Shown: positions 50,933-60,887, counted from the stretch's first letter. The stretch: DNA of 64,000 nucleotides from Aneurinibacillus uraniidurans (GCF_028471905.1 NZ_CP116902.1:2702501-2766500), one strand, 5' to 3'. A program made the numbers and translations. The notes: generated by a model not told the origin, from the letters alone.

Positions 50933-52423
50933 CTAGCGCGTATTAATCCATACGCTCTTCACTTCTGTATACAGTTCAAGCGCATAGCTGCCCATCTCTC
51001 GACCAATACCGCTCTGTTTGTAGCCGCCGAACGGAGAGGCCGCATCGAATACGTTGTAGCAATTTACCCATACAGTGCCCGCACGAATGCGATCCGCAAG
51101 TTTATGTGCGGTAGACAGATTCTGTGTCCACACACCTGCTGCCAATCCGTAATTCGTACGATTCGCACGCTCAATTACATCCTCAATGTCATCAAACGGC
51201 ATCGCCGCAAGCACCGGGCCGAAGATTTCTTCCTGCGCAATTGTCATGTCATCCGATACGTCAGAGAATACTGTCGGCGTTACAAAGTAACCATTCGCCA
51301 GCTCTTCTGCGCTTTCCACTGCGGTAACGCGCTGTGCGCCTTCCTTCAGACCAACATCGATATAATCGCTAACACGGCTGAACTGCTCCGCTGATACGAG
51401 CGGTCCCATCTCCGTATCCGCAAGCAGACCGTTGCCCACTTTAATTTTTTTCGCATGATCTACCATGTCACTTAACACGTTGTCGTACACTTTTTTGTGC
51501 ACGTACAGACGAGATCCTGCGCAGCATACCTGTCCCTGGTTAAAGAAAATACCGCTGAGCGCTCCCGGAATCGCACGGGACATATCCGCATCTGGCAAAA
51601 TAATATTTGGCGATTTACCGCCAAGCTCAAGGGAGATCTTCTTCAGCGTGCCAGCAGCCTGACGCATGATCAGACGACCAACATCGGTTGAACCGGTGAA
51701 CGCAATCTTGTCGACATCGTAATGATCAACAAGCGGCTGCCCTGCCGTCTCACCAAATCCAGTCACAATGTTTACTACGCCATCTGGGAATCCCGCTTCC
51801 ATAATGAGTTCGCCAAGACGCAGTGCTGATAACGGCGTCTGCTCTGCCGGTTTCAAGACTACTGTATTGCCGCATGCGAGAGCCGCACCCAGCTTCCACG
51901 CCGCCATAAGAAGCGGGAAGTTCCACGGGATGATCTGACCAACTACGCCAACCGGCTCACGTTTTGTATAGTTAAAGAAATTCGGAATGGATACCGGGAT
52001 TGTTTGTCCGTAAATCTTTGTCGCCCATCCGGCATAATAACGGAAATGATCTACTGTAAGTGGGACATCAGCATTCGCCGTTTCACGAATCGGCTTACCA
52101 TTATCCAATGTCTCCAACTGAGCCAGTTCTTCTGTATGTTGTTCAATGAGCTCAGCCAATCGATACAGAAGCTTGCCGCGTGCCGAAGGGGTCATTCGTC
52201 CCCACTTGCCATTGAGAGCTGCTCGTGCCGCTTTAACCGCCTTATCAATATCTTCCGCGTTTCCATCCGCTACCTGACATAGAACTTGTGTCGTAGCCGG
52301 GTTAATGGTCTCGAACGTTTTTCCAGAGGAAGACTCCACCCACTGCCCGTTAATGAGCAATTTTTTCGGGCCTTTCAGGAATGATTCTACATTCGGGTTT
52401 AACGATGGCGAAGCGAGTTGCAT
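50933..52423 (-). CDS. NAD-dependent aldehyde dehydrogenase
   Basis: 496 residues from the ATG at 52421-52423 (GGAGG nine bases upstream). Signatures: IPWNFPLLMAAWKLGAAL, the Rossmann loop FTGSTDVGR, catalytic Glu in LELGGKSPN and catalytic Cys in FNQGQVCCAGSR. Resembles the DhaS/ALDH1-2 class with broad aldehyde substrates. A likely cre site overlaps its promoter. Confidence 0.9.
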   Translation of the reverse strand: MQLASPSLNPNVESFLKGPKKLLINGQWVESSSGKTFETINPATTQVLCQVADGNAEDIDKAVKAARAALNGKWGRMTPSARGKLLYRLAELIEQHTEELAQLETLDNGKPIRETANADVPLTVDHFRYYAGWATKIYGQTIPVSIPNFFNYTKREPVGVVGQIIPWNFPLLMAAWKLGAALACGNTVVLKPAEQTPLSALRLGELIMEAGFPDGVVNIVTGFGETAGQPLVDHYDVDKIAFTGSTDVGRLIMRQAAGTLKKISLELGGKSPNIILPDADMSRAIPGALSGIFFNQGQVCCAGSRLYVHKKVYDNVLSDMVDHAKKIKVGNGLLADTEMGPLVSAEQFSRVSDYIDVGLKEGAQRVTAVESAEELANGYFVTPTVFSDVSDDMTIAQEEIFGPVLAAMPFDDIEDVIERANRTNYGLAAGVWTQNLSTAHKLADRIRAGTVWVNCYNVFDAASPFGGYKQSGIGREMGSYALELYTEVKSVWINTR

Positions 52424-52478
52424 GAACAAATGCCTCCTTTTAAAGTTAAAATGGTGACCAACCACTTTTTACTATAAC

Positions 52479-52492
52479 TGAAAACGCTACCA
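52479..52492 (-). promoter_or_regulatory. Probable cre (CcpA) site over the aldehyde dehydrogenase promoter
   Basis: TGGTAGCGTTTTCA matches the cre consensus TGWNANCGNTNWCA at 13 of 14 positions. It lies just upstream of a TATAGT -10-like box (52471-52476), so CcpA binding would block the promoter. Confidence 0.5.
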
Positions 52493-52543
52493 TTTAAAAG
52501 AGTTTTTCGAATTAATAAAACATTTAATCTCTTACTAGTTTTT

Positions 52544-52557
52544 GGCATACACTTTGC
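52544..52557 (+). promoter_or_regulatory. Sigma-54-type promoter of the EamA transporter gene
   Basis: TTGGCATACACTTTGCTT holds GG (52544-52545) and GC (52556-52557) exactly 10 bp apart, 45 bp upstream of the start codon. Confidence 0.6.
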
Positions 52558-52601
52558 TTAACATATATAAACGAAAGCCAAACAAAATGAGGAGAGATAA
52601 A

Positions 52602-53528
52602 ATGTCTCACAAGAAACACATGCTGCTGGCGAATCTTGCTCTGCTTGGCATCGCAATTGCCTGGGGGTATACGTTCGTTCTAACGAAAGATTTGCTCGAA
52701 GAGATGGGGCCACTCTATTTCATCGGTACCCGCTTCTTGCTGGCAGCTCTGCTGTTGCTTCCGTTTTGCTGGAAGCATCTCAGACGTACCGACCGTGAAG
52801 TATGGAAGGCTGGGCTTACCTGCGGCTTGCTGCTGTGGGCTTCCTTCACCCTTCAAGTCGTCGGCATCAATCTGACAACACCAGGTAAAGCAGGAGTTCT
52901 CACAGGAACTATGGTGATTTTTGCTCCGCTTTTGTATTTTGTATGGGCACGGATTCCTGTACAGACAGGACCTTTGCTTGGCAGTCTATGCGCATTCTCC
53001 GGGCTGATTCTTCTCTCATGGGATGGCAATTGGTCTGGAGTAAACCTCGGTGATGGGCTCACACTCCTGTGCGCATTCTGCTTTGCCATCCACATGGTTA
53101 TGGTCGACCGGCTGTATCACAAAAACATTACATTTGACGCCCTTTTATTCGTCATGATTCAACTATTCGTAGTTGGCATCATTGATACTGCACTTGCTGT
53201 AGCTACCGAGCCTGTACCTAGCATGTTGTCTCCATATGGCTGGTTTGCCTATCTATTCGATCTGCTTATCGGTACAGCTCTTGCCTATGTCGTACAGATT
53301 AAAGCTCAGAAGTATTCACCACCAACACATGTCAGCTTGATTCTGGCGTTTGAGCCCGTATTCGCGTTCGTCTTTTCCTGGCTGTTATGGGGGGAAGCAG
53401 CTACATCGGCTGTCGTGGTCGGCATTGTACTCATTCTCGCAGGTATTTTCGTGACAGAAGGCTGGGAGATGGTACGTGCTCGCATAAAAGATGCGGCACT
53501 GTATGATGAGGAACGGGCATCTGGATAA
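52602..53528 (+). CDS. EamA/DMT family transporter
   Basis: 308 residues from the ATG at 52602 (GAGGAG upstream). Ten helices in two EamA repeats: AIAWGYTFVLTKDLLEEMGP, RFLLAALLLLPF, then PGKAGVLTG and in repeat 2 LLIGTALAYVVQIKAQKYSP and FEPVFAFVFSWLLWGE. Probable metabolite exporter. The sigma-54-type promoter suggests amino acid related control. Confidence 0.87.
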   Translation: MSHKKHMLLANLALLGIAIAWGYTFVLTKDLLEEMGPLYFIGTRFLLAALLLLPFCWKHLRRTDREVWKAGLTCGLLLWASFTLQVVGINLTTPGKAGVLTGTMVIFAPLLYFVWARIPVQTGPLLGSLCAFSGLILLSWDGNWSGVNLGDGLTLLCAFCFAIHMVMVDRLYHKNITFDALLFVMIQLFVVGIIDTALAVATEPVPSMLSPYGWFAYLFDLLIGTALAYVVQIKAQKYSPPTHVSLILAFEPVFAFVFSWLLWGEAATSAVVVGIVLILAGIFVTEGWEMVRARIKDAALYDEERASG

Positions 53529-53534
53529 CTTCAG

Positions 53535-53576
53535 AAAAAAGAGGCTAGCCTCAGTTTGAGGCAGCCTCTTCTTTTT
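53535..53576. terminator. Bidirectional terminator between EamA and agmatinase genes
   Basis: AAGAGGCT-x-GCCTCA and TGAGGC-x-GCCTCTT form a 14-bp stem with A and T tracts. Confidence 0.85.
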
Positions 53577-53577
53577 A

Positions 53578-54453
53578 TTATTCGTGCCAGAACGCTAGAA
53601 GTGCTTCCCGCACAAGCTTAGCCCCAAGCGCAGTCGTAATTCCCGCATGATCATTCGGCGGTGAAACTTCTACCAGATCCATGCCTACAATGTTCTGACC
53701 ACGCAGCAGGCGAAGGGCCTGTAGCATCTCCATTGCGGATACGCCTCCTGGCTCCTGAGTACCTGTTCCCGGTGCAAACGCTGGATCCACTACGTCAATA
53801 TCGAGCGTCACATAAATCGGACGGCCCGTAATTTCCGGTAGAATGCGCGTAAGCGGCTCCAATACGGTATCTTGTGTCAGATTGGTATGTGCCGCCGCAT
53901 ATTCAAATTCATCCTGTTCACCAGACCGTATGCCAAATTGATAAATATGCGAAGGAGACACGAACTTCGTGATGTGCTTAATAACGGTAGCATGGCTCAT
54001 TGCTTCTCCAAAAAATTCGTTACGCAAATCAGTATGCGCATCGAAATGCAGCAGCACAACATTCGGATACTTCTCAGCAACTGCGCGAACAGACGCATAG
54101 GTGACAAGATGCTCACCGCCCAGCATAAACGGAATCTGTCCTCGTCTTACAATGTCTCTCGTCGCCTCATAAATAACCTCAAGCGACTTATCCACATTGC
54201 CAAACGGAAGCACTAGATCTCCCATATCCGCAAATTTGACGGCGGATAAACGACGGTCAAGCGCTGGACTGTACTCTTCTAATCCTTGTGAGGCATGACG
54301 GATTCCCTGCGGACCAAAGCGGCTTCCTGCCTTGAAGCTAACTGTATAATCCATTGGTGCACCGTACAAGACCACCTGCGCCTGCTCTGGATTTTGCATC
54401 GCTTTAATAAAAGTACCCGGTTGAATGTACGAAACTGCATGTGCTGTATTCAT
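53578..54453 (-). CDS. speB: Agmatinase
   Basis: 291 residues. Ureohydrolase metal motifs GGEHL, HFDAHTDLR and DIDVVDPAFAPGTGTQEPGG are intact. The length and sequence fit SpeB, which converts agmatine to putrescine and urea. The usual partner speE is not adjacent; the 375 bases upstream hold only a tiny hydrophobic frame and a terminator. Confidence 0.9.
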   Translation of the reverse strand: MNTAHAVSYIQPGTFIKAMQNPEQAQVVLYGAPMDYTVSFKAGSRFGPQGIRHASQGLEEYSPALDRRLSAVKFADMGDLVLPFGNVDKSLEVIYEATRDIVRRGQIPFMLGGEHLVTYASVRAVAEKYPNVVLLHFDAHTDLRNEFFGEAMSHATVIKHITKFVSPSHIYQFGIRSGEQDEFEYAAAHTNLTQDTVLEPLTRILPEITGRPIYVTLDIDVVDPAFAPGTGTQEPGGVSAMEMLQALRLLRGQNIVGMDLVEVSPPNDHAGITTALGAKLVREALLAFWHE

Positions 54454-54481
54454 CTATAAACCCTCCATTTTTTATAAATGT

Positions 54482-54556
54482 TTAGATAACAAATGGAGAG
54501 TGAATAATCAGGACCATCGAAAGCAGTACTGCAATTAGAAATAGTTGATTTTGCAT
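54482..54556 (-). CDS. Possible 24-residue membrane peptide
   Basis: MQNQLFLIAVLLSMVLIIHS and PFVI before TAA; GGGGGCT four to five bases before the ATG. Almost wholly one helix. Position just upstream of speB suggests a leader or small membrane peptide; weak support. Confidence 0.3.
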   Translation of the reverse strand: MQNQLFLIAVLLSMVLIIHSPFVI

Positions 54557-54584
54557 AGGCAGCCCCCATTTCTGCAATGAGTCG

Positions 54585-54617
54585 GCGACAGCGAACTTGT
54601 CGCCGCTGTCGCTTTTT
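54585..54617 (+). terminator. Orphan plus-strand terminator upstream of speB
   Basis: GCGACAGCG/CGCTGTCGC perfect 9-bp stem followed by TTTTT on the plus strand; antisense to the speB leader region, with no plus-strand gene before it. Confidence 0.65.
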
Positions 54618-54828
54618 ACTACCAAGCAAATACTGCGCCAATTAAAGATAAGCCTACACGTACCGAAGCAAACAACTTCTCTCTTTACATGACTTCCGCT
54701 ATCTAGTTTGTCGATTCTACAAAAGTACATCCGGTCAAAAACAGACCGTAATACAACAATTTACATGCTAAACTGAATAATTTTATTCAATACAGAATAA
54801 AAATCTACTATATCAGGGGCTTATCATC

Positions 54829-55674
54829 CTATTCCACCGGACGATGCCTTTGTTTCGGATTACGCATTACCATATACGGTTCTACTTCCCCATCCACATA
54901 CATAAACGGAAGTGGCGTAATCGGCACATCCCCGCGCATCGAGAAATCGACCGCAATTTGTGCCAGCAAATACGCTCCCTTCGCATCCGCAAGATCGGCT
55001 ATAATCAAAACATCTTGATGCGGCACAGCAACGCCCATTTTTCCGCGTATACGCGCAGCCATATCTGCCATCAAGTCTGTGTTCAATACACGACTGGCAC
55101 TATAGCTGTCCGAAAACGCATAAAAATAAAACACATGATCTCCCACCTGATCGCGCTTTGGCTCCCCTTCAAGACGCGATAAATTACGAAGCGCATGTTC
55201 ATGCAGCTTCTCCGCCGACATCCCTGCTTCCGTTAGCATTTCCTCTGTCACGAGCGTGTACCCTGCCTCTAATTCCAGCGCATAAAGTATCACCGTCTCC
55301 GCTGTATGCTCCCGGTACACGAATGACTGACTTGCCTTTTCTTTCAAAAATGAAGGATGTCTAAGCACTGGATACAACTTCGCTTCCTGTCCTGTAAGAT
55401 GCGGGGTACTTCCCGTTTCTCGCACAGCTATCGCTACTCGGTCTGCAAATGCAAAGACAAGTGCTGCCTCCTCTGCTTCATTGCCTTCCACCTTTGCCAG
55501 TAGCGGCTTAAGCTGGATCGTCATATCCTCCCTACCTGAGCTAACCAGTGTTATTTCTGTATCTGCTTTTCCAGCAAGAGTCCGCCAGCCTGTCGGGAGC
55601 TTTTGTGCAAGCCTCTCGATTACAAGCTGCTGTATTCGCTGCTGAAATATCTGCTGTTCATTTTTCTGTGTCAT
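54829..55674 (-). CDS. ytpQ: DUF1444 family protein (YtpQ)
   Basis: 281 residues, cytosolic. The N-terminal part, LYPVLRHPSFL, YALELEAGYTLVTEEML and the C-terminal PITPLPFMYVDGEVEPYMVM are typical of DUF1444/YtpQ. Conserved in Bacillales; function not established. Confidence 0.82.
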   Translation of the reverse strand: MTQKNEQQIFQQRIQQLVIERLAQKLPTGWRTLAGKADTEITLVSSGREDMTIQLKPLLAKVEGNEAEEAALVFAFADRVAIAVRETGSTPHLTGQEAKLYPVLRHPSFLKEKASQSFVYREHTAETVILYALELEAGYTLVTEEMLTEAGMSAEKLHEHALRNLSRLEGEPKRDQVGDHVFYFYAFSDSYSASRVLNTDLMADMAARIRGKMGVAVPHQDVLIIADLADAKGAYLLAQIAVDFSMRGDVPITPLPFMYVDGEVEPYMVMRNPKQRHRPVE

Positions 55675-55712
55675 TTTAATCCGCCTTTGCTGTAGTCATC
55701 TACGTATCTATC

Positions 55713-56675
55713 TTATCCAATCAGGTGCAAACAAGCCTGTTTGTTCAGGCGCCCTCTTCGTCCTTTTTTCCTCGATTCGGACAATCGAAGTGCTGCCATT
55801 CCAGAAATATGCGCAGCAGCCATTGAGGTGCCGCTCAGCTTTTTATACGTATTACGAGGCCATGTGGACAAAATGTCCACACCAGGAGCCGTCACATCAA
55901 GTCCATATCCATGTGCGCTGAATGCTGCCAGCTCCCCCTGTTTCGTACTCGCCCCGACCGCGATCACCTCAGGATAGCGTGCCGGAAACTGAAGTTCTCC
56001 TCCATTATTCCCGGCCGACGCTATCAGGCAGATTCCTGCCGCAGATGCTCGCTTAATTGCTGCGTGCAGTGCCGGGCTGTCTCCCGTCATCCCAAAGCTC
56101 ATATTAATAATATCCATTTTATTCGTAATCGCCCAGTCAATCCCTTGCACAATCGTTGCGAGTTCCCCCTCTCCATCCGGGTTAAATGCTCGCACGTCAT
56201 ACAAAGACGCATTCGGCGCTACCCCTACGACACCAATCCGGTTGTTTACCGCAGCAATCGTACCGGCTACGTGAGTGCCATGTCCGCCGTTTCCCTTGCG
56301 ATCAACAATCGTTCCACCGACAAGATCCACACCGCCCTTCACACGCCCACGCAAATCAGGATGCGTACGTGCAATTCCGGTATCAATGACCGCTATTTTG
56401 ACGCCCTTACCGGTTGTTTCTGGCCAAAGTTTTGGAGCACCAATTTTTTTTACTCCCCATGGAATAACCTGGCCGCTGTGCACATGGACACGTGCATTTT
56501 CTTCCACCTGCGCTGCAGTAGGCAACAAATGTTGACACCGTCCGTACTGCTCATCCGGTATAAATAGACAAAGGACGCTATCACAGCGCCCGAATTTCAC
56601 CACTTCTCCCGCTTTTTCTAGTCTTTCTGCGGTCTTTTGAAACGCACGCCTCCGTGCAAATGAAATCACCTTCAT
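55713..56675 (-). CDS. Subtilisin-family serine protease, probably intracellular
   Basis: 320 residues from the ATG at 56673-56675 (GGAGG eight bases upstream). The S8 triad is intact: Asp in VIDTGIARTHPDL, His in GGHGTHVAGTIAA, Ser in LSGTSMAAAHISGMAAL. There is no signal peptide; a propeptide-like segment (about 1-75) precedes the catalytic domain, with a V-x-E-N-A region. The length and lack of export signal fit intracellular serine proteases, though a non-classical exported form is possible. Confidence 0.85.
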   Translation of the reverse strand: MKVISFARRRAFQKTAERLEKAGEVVKFGRCDSVLCLFIPDEQYGRCQHLLPTAAQVEENARVHVHSGQVIPWGVKKIGAPKLWPETTGKGVKIAVIDTGIARTHPDLRGRVKGGVDLVGGTIVDRKGNGGHGTHVAGTIAAVNNRIGVVGVAPNASLYDVRAFNPDGEGELATIVQGIDWAITNKMDIINMSFGMTGDSPALHAAIKRASAAGICLIASAGNNGGELQFPARYPEVIAVGASTKQGELAAFSAHGYGLDVTAPGVDILSTWPRNTYKKLSGTSMAAAHISGMAALRLSESRKKGRRGRLNKQACLHLIG

Positions 56676-56743
56676 ATGCCGTACCTCCGCTTTTTTCCTT
56701 ATCGTACGTAGAAGCAAGCGGAAGCGTATAGGCATTGGTATAA

Positions 56744-57814
56744 TTAGGCGAATAGACGAGACTCGAAGCGAGCGATCAAATCATTCGCATCTTCTCCGGT
56801 TTGCGCAGCTATTTGTGCCAGTACAGCATGGATGAATGCGGTGAATTCTGCCAGTTCTTCATCGTCAAATACAACCCGATCATTCTCCATACGAGATGTA
56901 ACAACCATCGATGTTACAAACTGCGTCATTGGCACATGCTCATCATTTAATACATAAAACACATAAGGATGCTGTTCCACAAGTTTGCCGGCCCACGCAT
57001 TAACAGCCGCATTGCTCATCATATCCTCAAGTTCCCCCGAAAAACCATAAAACGCAAAAACAAGCGACTCCTTCTGCCGTGCAAGAGCTTTTGTATCAGT
57101 GAGAAGCGGCGCAAAAAAAGCATCGATTTTTCCGATATCCTCACGTTCCACTTCCTCTCGCGAAATCTGAAGCGGAGTAATGTGTGAGACATCATCCGAG
57201 TCACGTTTTCTATCCGCTTCCTCTCCCGCTTCTTCCAATACAGCATCTGACATCTCAGCCAGCCAAGATTCAAACGAGACGAAATCATCCTCATACAACT
57301 CCCAGCCGATTGCCTCAGCAAACAAGCGGGCACGTGGGCGTGGCTTCATCCCAATCGCTTCGCACGTATCGTAAATCATCACCATCCGGCTCTGCACGAA
57401 GGTCTCCTGCTCTTCCTGATCTACCGGGAGTACATACGTACGGTACAGATGAGCTGTTTCTTCGTCTGCCCAATCCAGTAGCGCCGTTGCATCATATGTC
57501 TCTCGCTCAATGCGGTCGATCCAAGCATGAATTCGTTCCGAATCTAGGTCTCCCTCTCCGGCCCGTAGGCGAATCCATCCCCCTCGCTCTCCCGCTTCGA
57601 CCCGAGAGACTACTTCTTCTACCATGTCGGATGCTTCTTCACGCAGCACATCTTCCTCAAACGCGATCCGTGCAAGTGTCCATTCATAACGGCTTTTGGA
57701 CACGCTCTTTATATGTACATCGTCCACAGCTTGCGCAACGCTCTCTGCGGAATCGAGCGCTTCCCCGTTGTGCCTGCGCCCCGCAAATACTTTGCGCAAG
57801 AATCGTTTCATCAT
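56744..57814 (-). CDS. Uncharacterised acidic cytosolic protein
   Basis: 356 residues, start after GGAGGAG. Highly acidic and helical with few aromatic clusters; segments such as WTLARIAFEEDVLREEASDM, WADEETAHLYRTYVLPVDQE and TGEDANDLIARFESRLF. A short basic N-terminus (MMKRFLRKVFAGRR) could bind membrane or nucleic acid. No family recognised. It ends about 68 bp before the protease start and may be co-transcribed with it. Confidence 0.6.
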   Translation of the reverse strand: MMKRFLRKVFAGRRHNGEALDSAESVAQAVDDVHIKSVSKSRYEWTLARIAFEEDVLREEASDMVEEVVSRVEAGERGGWIRLRAGEGDLDSERIHAWIDRIERETYDATALLDWADEETAHLYRTYVLPVDQEEQETFVQSRMVMIYDTCEAIGMKPRPRARLFAEAIGWELYEDDFVSFESWLAEMSDAVLEEAGEEADRKRDSDDVSHITPLQISREEVEREDIGKIDAFFAPLLTDTKALARQKESLVFAFYGFSGELEDMMSNAAVNAWAGKLVEQHPYVFYVLNDEHVPMTQFVTSMVVTSRMENDRVVFDDEELAEFTAFIHAVLAQIAAQTGEDANDLIARFESRLFA

Positions 57815-57907
57815 GTGAACTCCTCCTGTTGTTCCTCTTTTCTTTCCTCTTTACATTGTACTGGTAAAACGTCTATGAAAAAAGTGAAAAAACACGGAGT
57901 CATCTGA

Positions 57908-57936
57908 TTGACAACGAGGAAACCGTGCATTATGAT
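57908..57936 (+). promoter_or_regulatory. Sigma-A promoter of the c-di-AMP riboswitch transcript
   Basis: TTGACA-N17-TATGAT; start expected near 57943, just before the aptamer. Confidence 0.85.
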
Positions 57937-57948
57937 GATTCAATCGTA

Positions 57949-58059
57949 ATTCAATTGCCGAGTCCATTATGGAGCGGGGGACCCGGAATTTGGGGTGAAT
58001 CGTACGATGCGTAGGGCGTCCTTTCGTCCGAACCCGTCAGCTAACCTCGTAGGCAGAAT
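57949..58059 (+). promoter_or_regulatory. ydaO/yuaA (c-di-AMP) riboswitch
   Basis: Conserved elements in order: TTGCCG, TCCATTATGGAGCGGGGGAC, GGGGTGAATCG, GTAGGGCGTCCTTTC, GTCCGAACCCGTCAGCTAAC and CTCGTAGGC. These match the ydaO consensus closely. P1 can form from ATTC (57949) plus GCC with GGC plus GAAT (58056-58059). The ribosome binding site AAGGAG starts at the next base, and no terminator lies between, so control is probably of translation. Confidence 0.9.
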
Positions 58060-58072
58060 AAGGAGAGGAATT

Positions 58073-58429
58073 ATGGTTCAATTTTTCAGGAGTGTACTGG
58101 CCAAAAAAGACAAGAAGCCAAAAACACACCAGGAACTGCAAGCAGATGTGCGTCTTATACTCAACCGTTTGGCCGGCAAAAAAATGAATGTTACCATTGA
58201 AACACCGAGCGAGACCAAACAAATTTCCGGTATTCTTAAAAAAGCAGCTGCTGAAATTATGGGGAGCCAGTATCAATGCCTTCATTTTTGTCTCGATATC
58301 GACACACACTGCATCGGCACGTTAGAACTTAGTTCTATTCATGAAGAAGCGGATCGAATTGTGATTCTTTGCGAACCAAACCATAGTCAGCCAGGACACT
58401 ACAACAAAATCATTACAATCAGGAAATAA
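58073..58429 (+). CDS. Uncharacterised small cytosolic protein under c-di-AMP riboswitch control
   Basis: 118 residues from the ATG at 58073 (AAGGAG upstream). The N-terminus is basic (MVQFFRSVLAKKDKKPKTHQ); the rest is a compact alpha/beta domain with VTIETPSETKQISGILKKAA, CLHFCLDIDTHCIGTLELSS and DRIVILCEPNHSQPGHYNKI. No signal peptide or membrane helix. I do not recognise it. The riboswitch class usually controls potassium transport, cell-wall hydrolases or osmolyte genes, so a turgor or wall role is an inference. Confidence 0.65.
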   Translation: MVQFFRSVLAKKDKKPKTHQELQADVRLILNRLAGKKMNVTIETPSETKQISGILKKAAAEIMGSQYQCLHFCLDIDTHCIGTLELSSIHEEADRIVILCEPNHSQPGHYNKIITIRK

Positions 58430-58438
58430 CCAGTCCCC

Positions 58439-58469
58439 ACCCCCGCGAAATCTCGCGGGGGTGTTTATT
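58439..58469 (+). terminator. Terminator of the riboswitch-controlled gene
   Basis: ACCCCCGCGA/TCGCGGGGGT, a perfect 10-bp GC-rich stem, followed by GTTTATTTT. Confidence 0.85.
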
Positions 58470-58682
58470 TTGATTGCGCATAAATACTTGTAATATAACA
58501 GACCTCCCACAACTATGCGTCATATTTTCATTACTCTAAAAATACGAAAAATAGCGTATGATTGAGAAATATGAAGAATATAAGCCATTCCTGTAAAAAA
58601 ACCACTCATTTATGATACAAAACACATTTGAATAATTATCTTCTGTTATAATACAATATAAACATCAAAGGAGGCGTTCAAC

Positions 58683-58820
58683 ATGATTCCAGTGTCTGAG
58701 TTCTATAACAACCTTCCAACGAAAACTTGTGCACGCTGTGGAGCCGAATTATCTGAGCAGGCTGAGTCTTATATGACTGAATGCGGCAGCAACGATACGT
58801 GCACTAACTTGCCTCACTAA
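58683..58820 (+). CDS. YhfH-like small zinc-ribbon peptide
   Basis: 45 residues after AAGGAGG. FYNNLPTKTCARCGAELSEQ followed by AESYMTEC matches the tiny YhfH-type proteins of Bacillales (NLP-x-K-x-C-x2-CG). CARCG and a later Cys pair could bind zinc. Function unknown. It has its own terminator. Confidence 0.72.
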   Translation: MIPVSEFYNNLPTKTCARCGAELSEQAESYMTECGSNDTCTNLPH

Positions 58821-58871
58821 GTGATGGCATTTTTGTAAACCTTGTTACGTTGAGAACCTTATCCCACACTT

Positions 58872-58907
58872 GAACACCTTTTGCCCTGTGCAGAGGTGTT
58901 CCTTTTT
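58872..58907 (+). terminator. Terminator of the YhfH-like gene
   Basis: GAACACCT/AGGTGTTC stem with CTTTTTT. Confidence 0.8.
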
Positions 58908-58921
58908 TATGACGTTGAGAC

Positions 58922-58950
58922 TTGCCACAATCAGAAAAATTGTATATCAT
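58922..58950 (+). promoter_or_regulatory. Sigma-A promoter of the trpS T-box transcript
   Basis: TTGCCA-N17-TATCAT, placing transcription start near 58957. Confidence 0.65.
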
Positions 58951-58964
58951 AATTTTCAATTCAA

Positions 58965-60243
<1,279 letters not shown>

Positions 60244-60251
60244 AAAGAAAA

Positions 60252-60285
60252 AAGGAAGGAAAAGGCGAATGCTTTTTCCTTCCTT
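60252..60285. terminator. Terminator between trpS and the TerB-like gene
   Basis: AAGGAAGGAAAAGGC-GAAT-GCTTTTTCCTTCCTT, a 15-bp stem with one G-U, usable by both convergent genes; related to the hairpin at 50233. Confidence 0.8.
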
Positions 60286-60294
60286 CAATCATTT

Positions 60295-60750
60295 TTATGT
60301 GCTTCCTTTGATATCCAATCGTGATTTTCCAGTAATGGCATCCCAGCGAGAAATCCATGCCACACCTTCCATAACCCACTGCTCGATTTCTTCTATTTTC
60401 TTATCCTGAATTCCAAGCTCACACCCAGTAATAAAAATCATTCGTCGTTCCTCGTTCGTCATCACCTTTTCCATCGCTACCAGTTTAAACATCTTGCGAA
60501 TCAGCATCATTTTTTCTTCGTCCGTAATATACGGGCTCAATTCGCTGGCCAGGTCTTTTGGATTTTTCGGATATTCCAGGTCATCATGAAAAATCTGACG
60601 TTCTCGTACAGAAAAAATATCAAGATTCACCTGACGAAAAATCTTCTCTTGCTCTATATCATCCAGATATCCGTCTGCCTGTGCAGCACAAATCAGCAGC
60701 CGAATTTCATATAATCTTGGATGGCTTGCTGCATCTAGCTTTTCATGCAT
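60295..60750 (-). CDS. TerB-like helical protein
   Basis: 151 residues, all helical. RLLICAAQADGYLDDIEQEKI and MTNEERRMIFITGCELGI carry the acidic turn pattern (ADG-x-LD-x-EQE and TNEE) of TerB/DUF533-like proteins, often metal-linked. Specific role unknown. Confidence 0.6.
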   Translation of the reverse strand: MHEKLDAASHPRLYEIRLLICAAQADGYLDDIEQEKIFRQVNLDIFSVRERQIFHDDLEYPKNPKDLASELSPYITDEEKMMLIRKMFKLVAMEKVMTNEERRMIFITGCELGIQDKKIEEIEQWVMEGVAWISRWDAITGKSRLDIKGST

Positions 60751-60848
60751 AATAAAGCCCCCTTTTGAAAACGCTTTACTAGCATTATACCATCTTTATT
60801 ACACTACAGATGTTGTGAAAATCGTAACTTTCTACTTTACAACATTGG

Positions 60849-60879
60849 AAAAAGGCGGCATCTCGCAACTGATGCCGCC
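60849..60879 (-). terminator. Terminator of the DUF1659-DUF2922-YvrJ operon
   Basis: GGCGGCATC/GATGCCGCC perfect 9-bp stem with TTTTT on the minus strand. Confidence 0.85.
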
Positions 60880-60887
60880 ATACAATA

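Noticed and set aside
57995-58072. Upstream in-frame extension of the riboswitch-controlled gene
   Set aside because: The 26 extra codons are the c-di-AMP aptamer itself; a strong ribosome binding site precedes the ATG at 58073.
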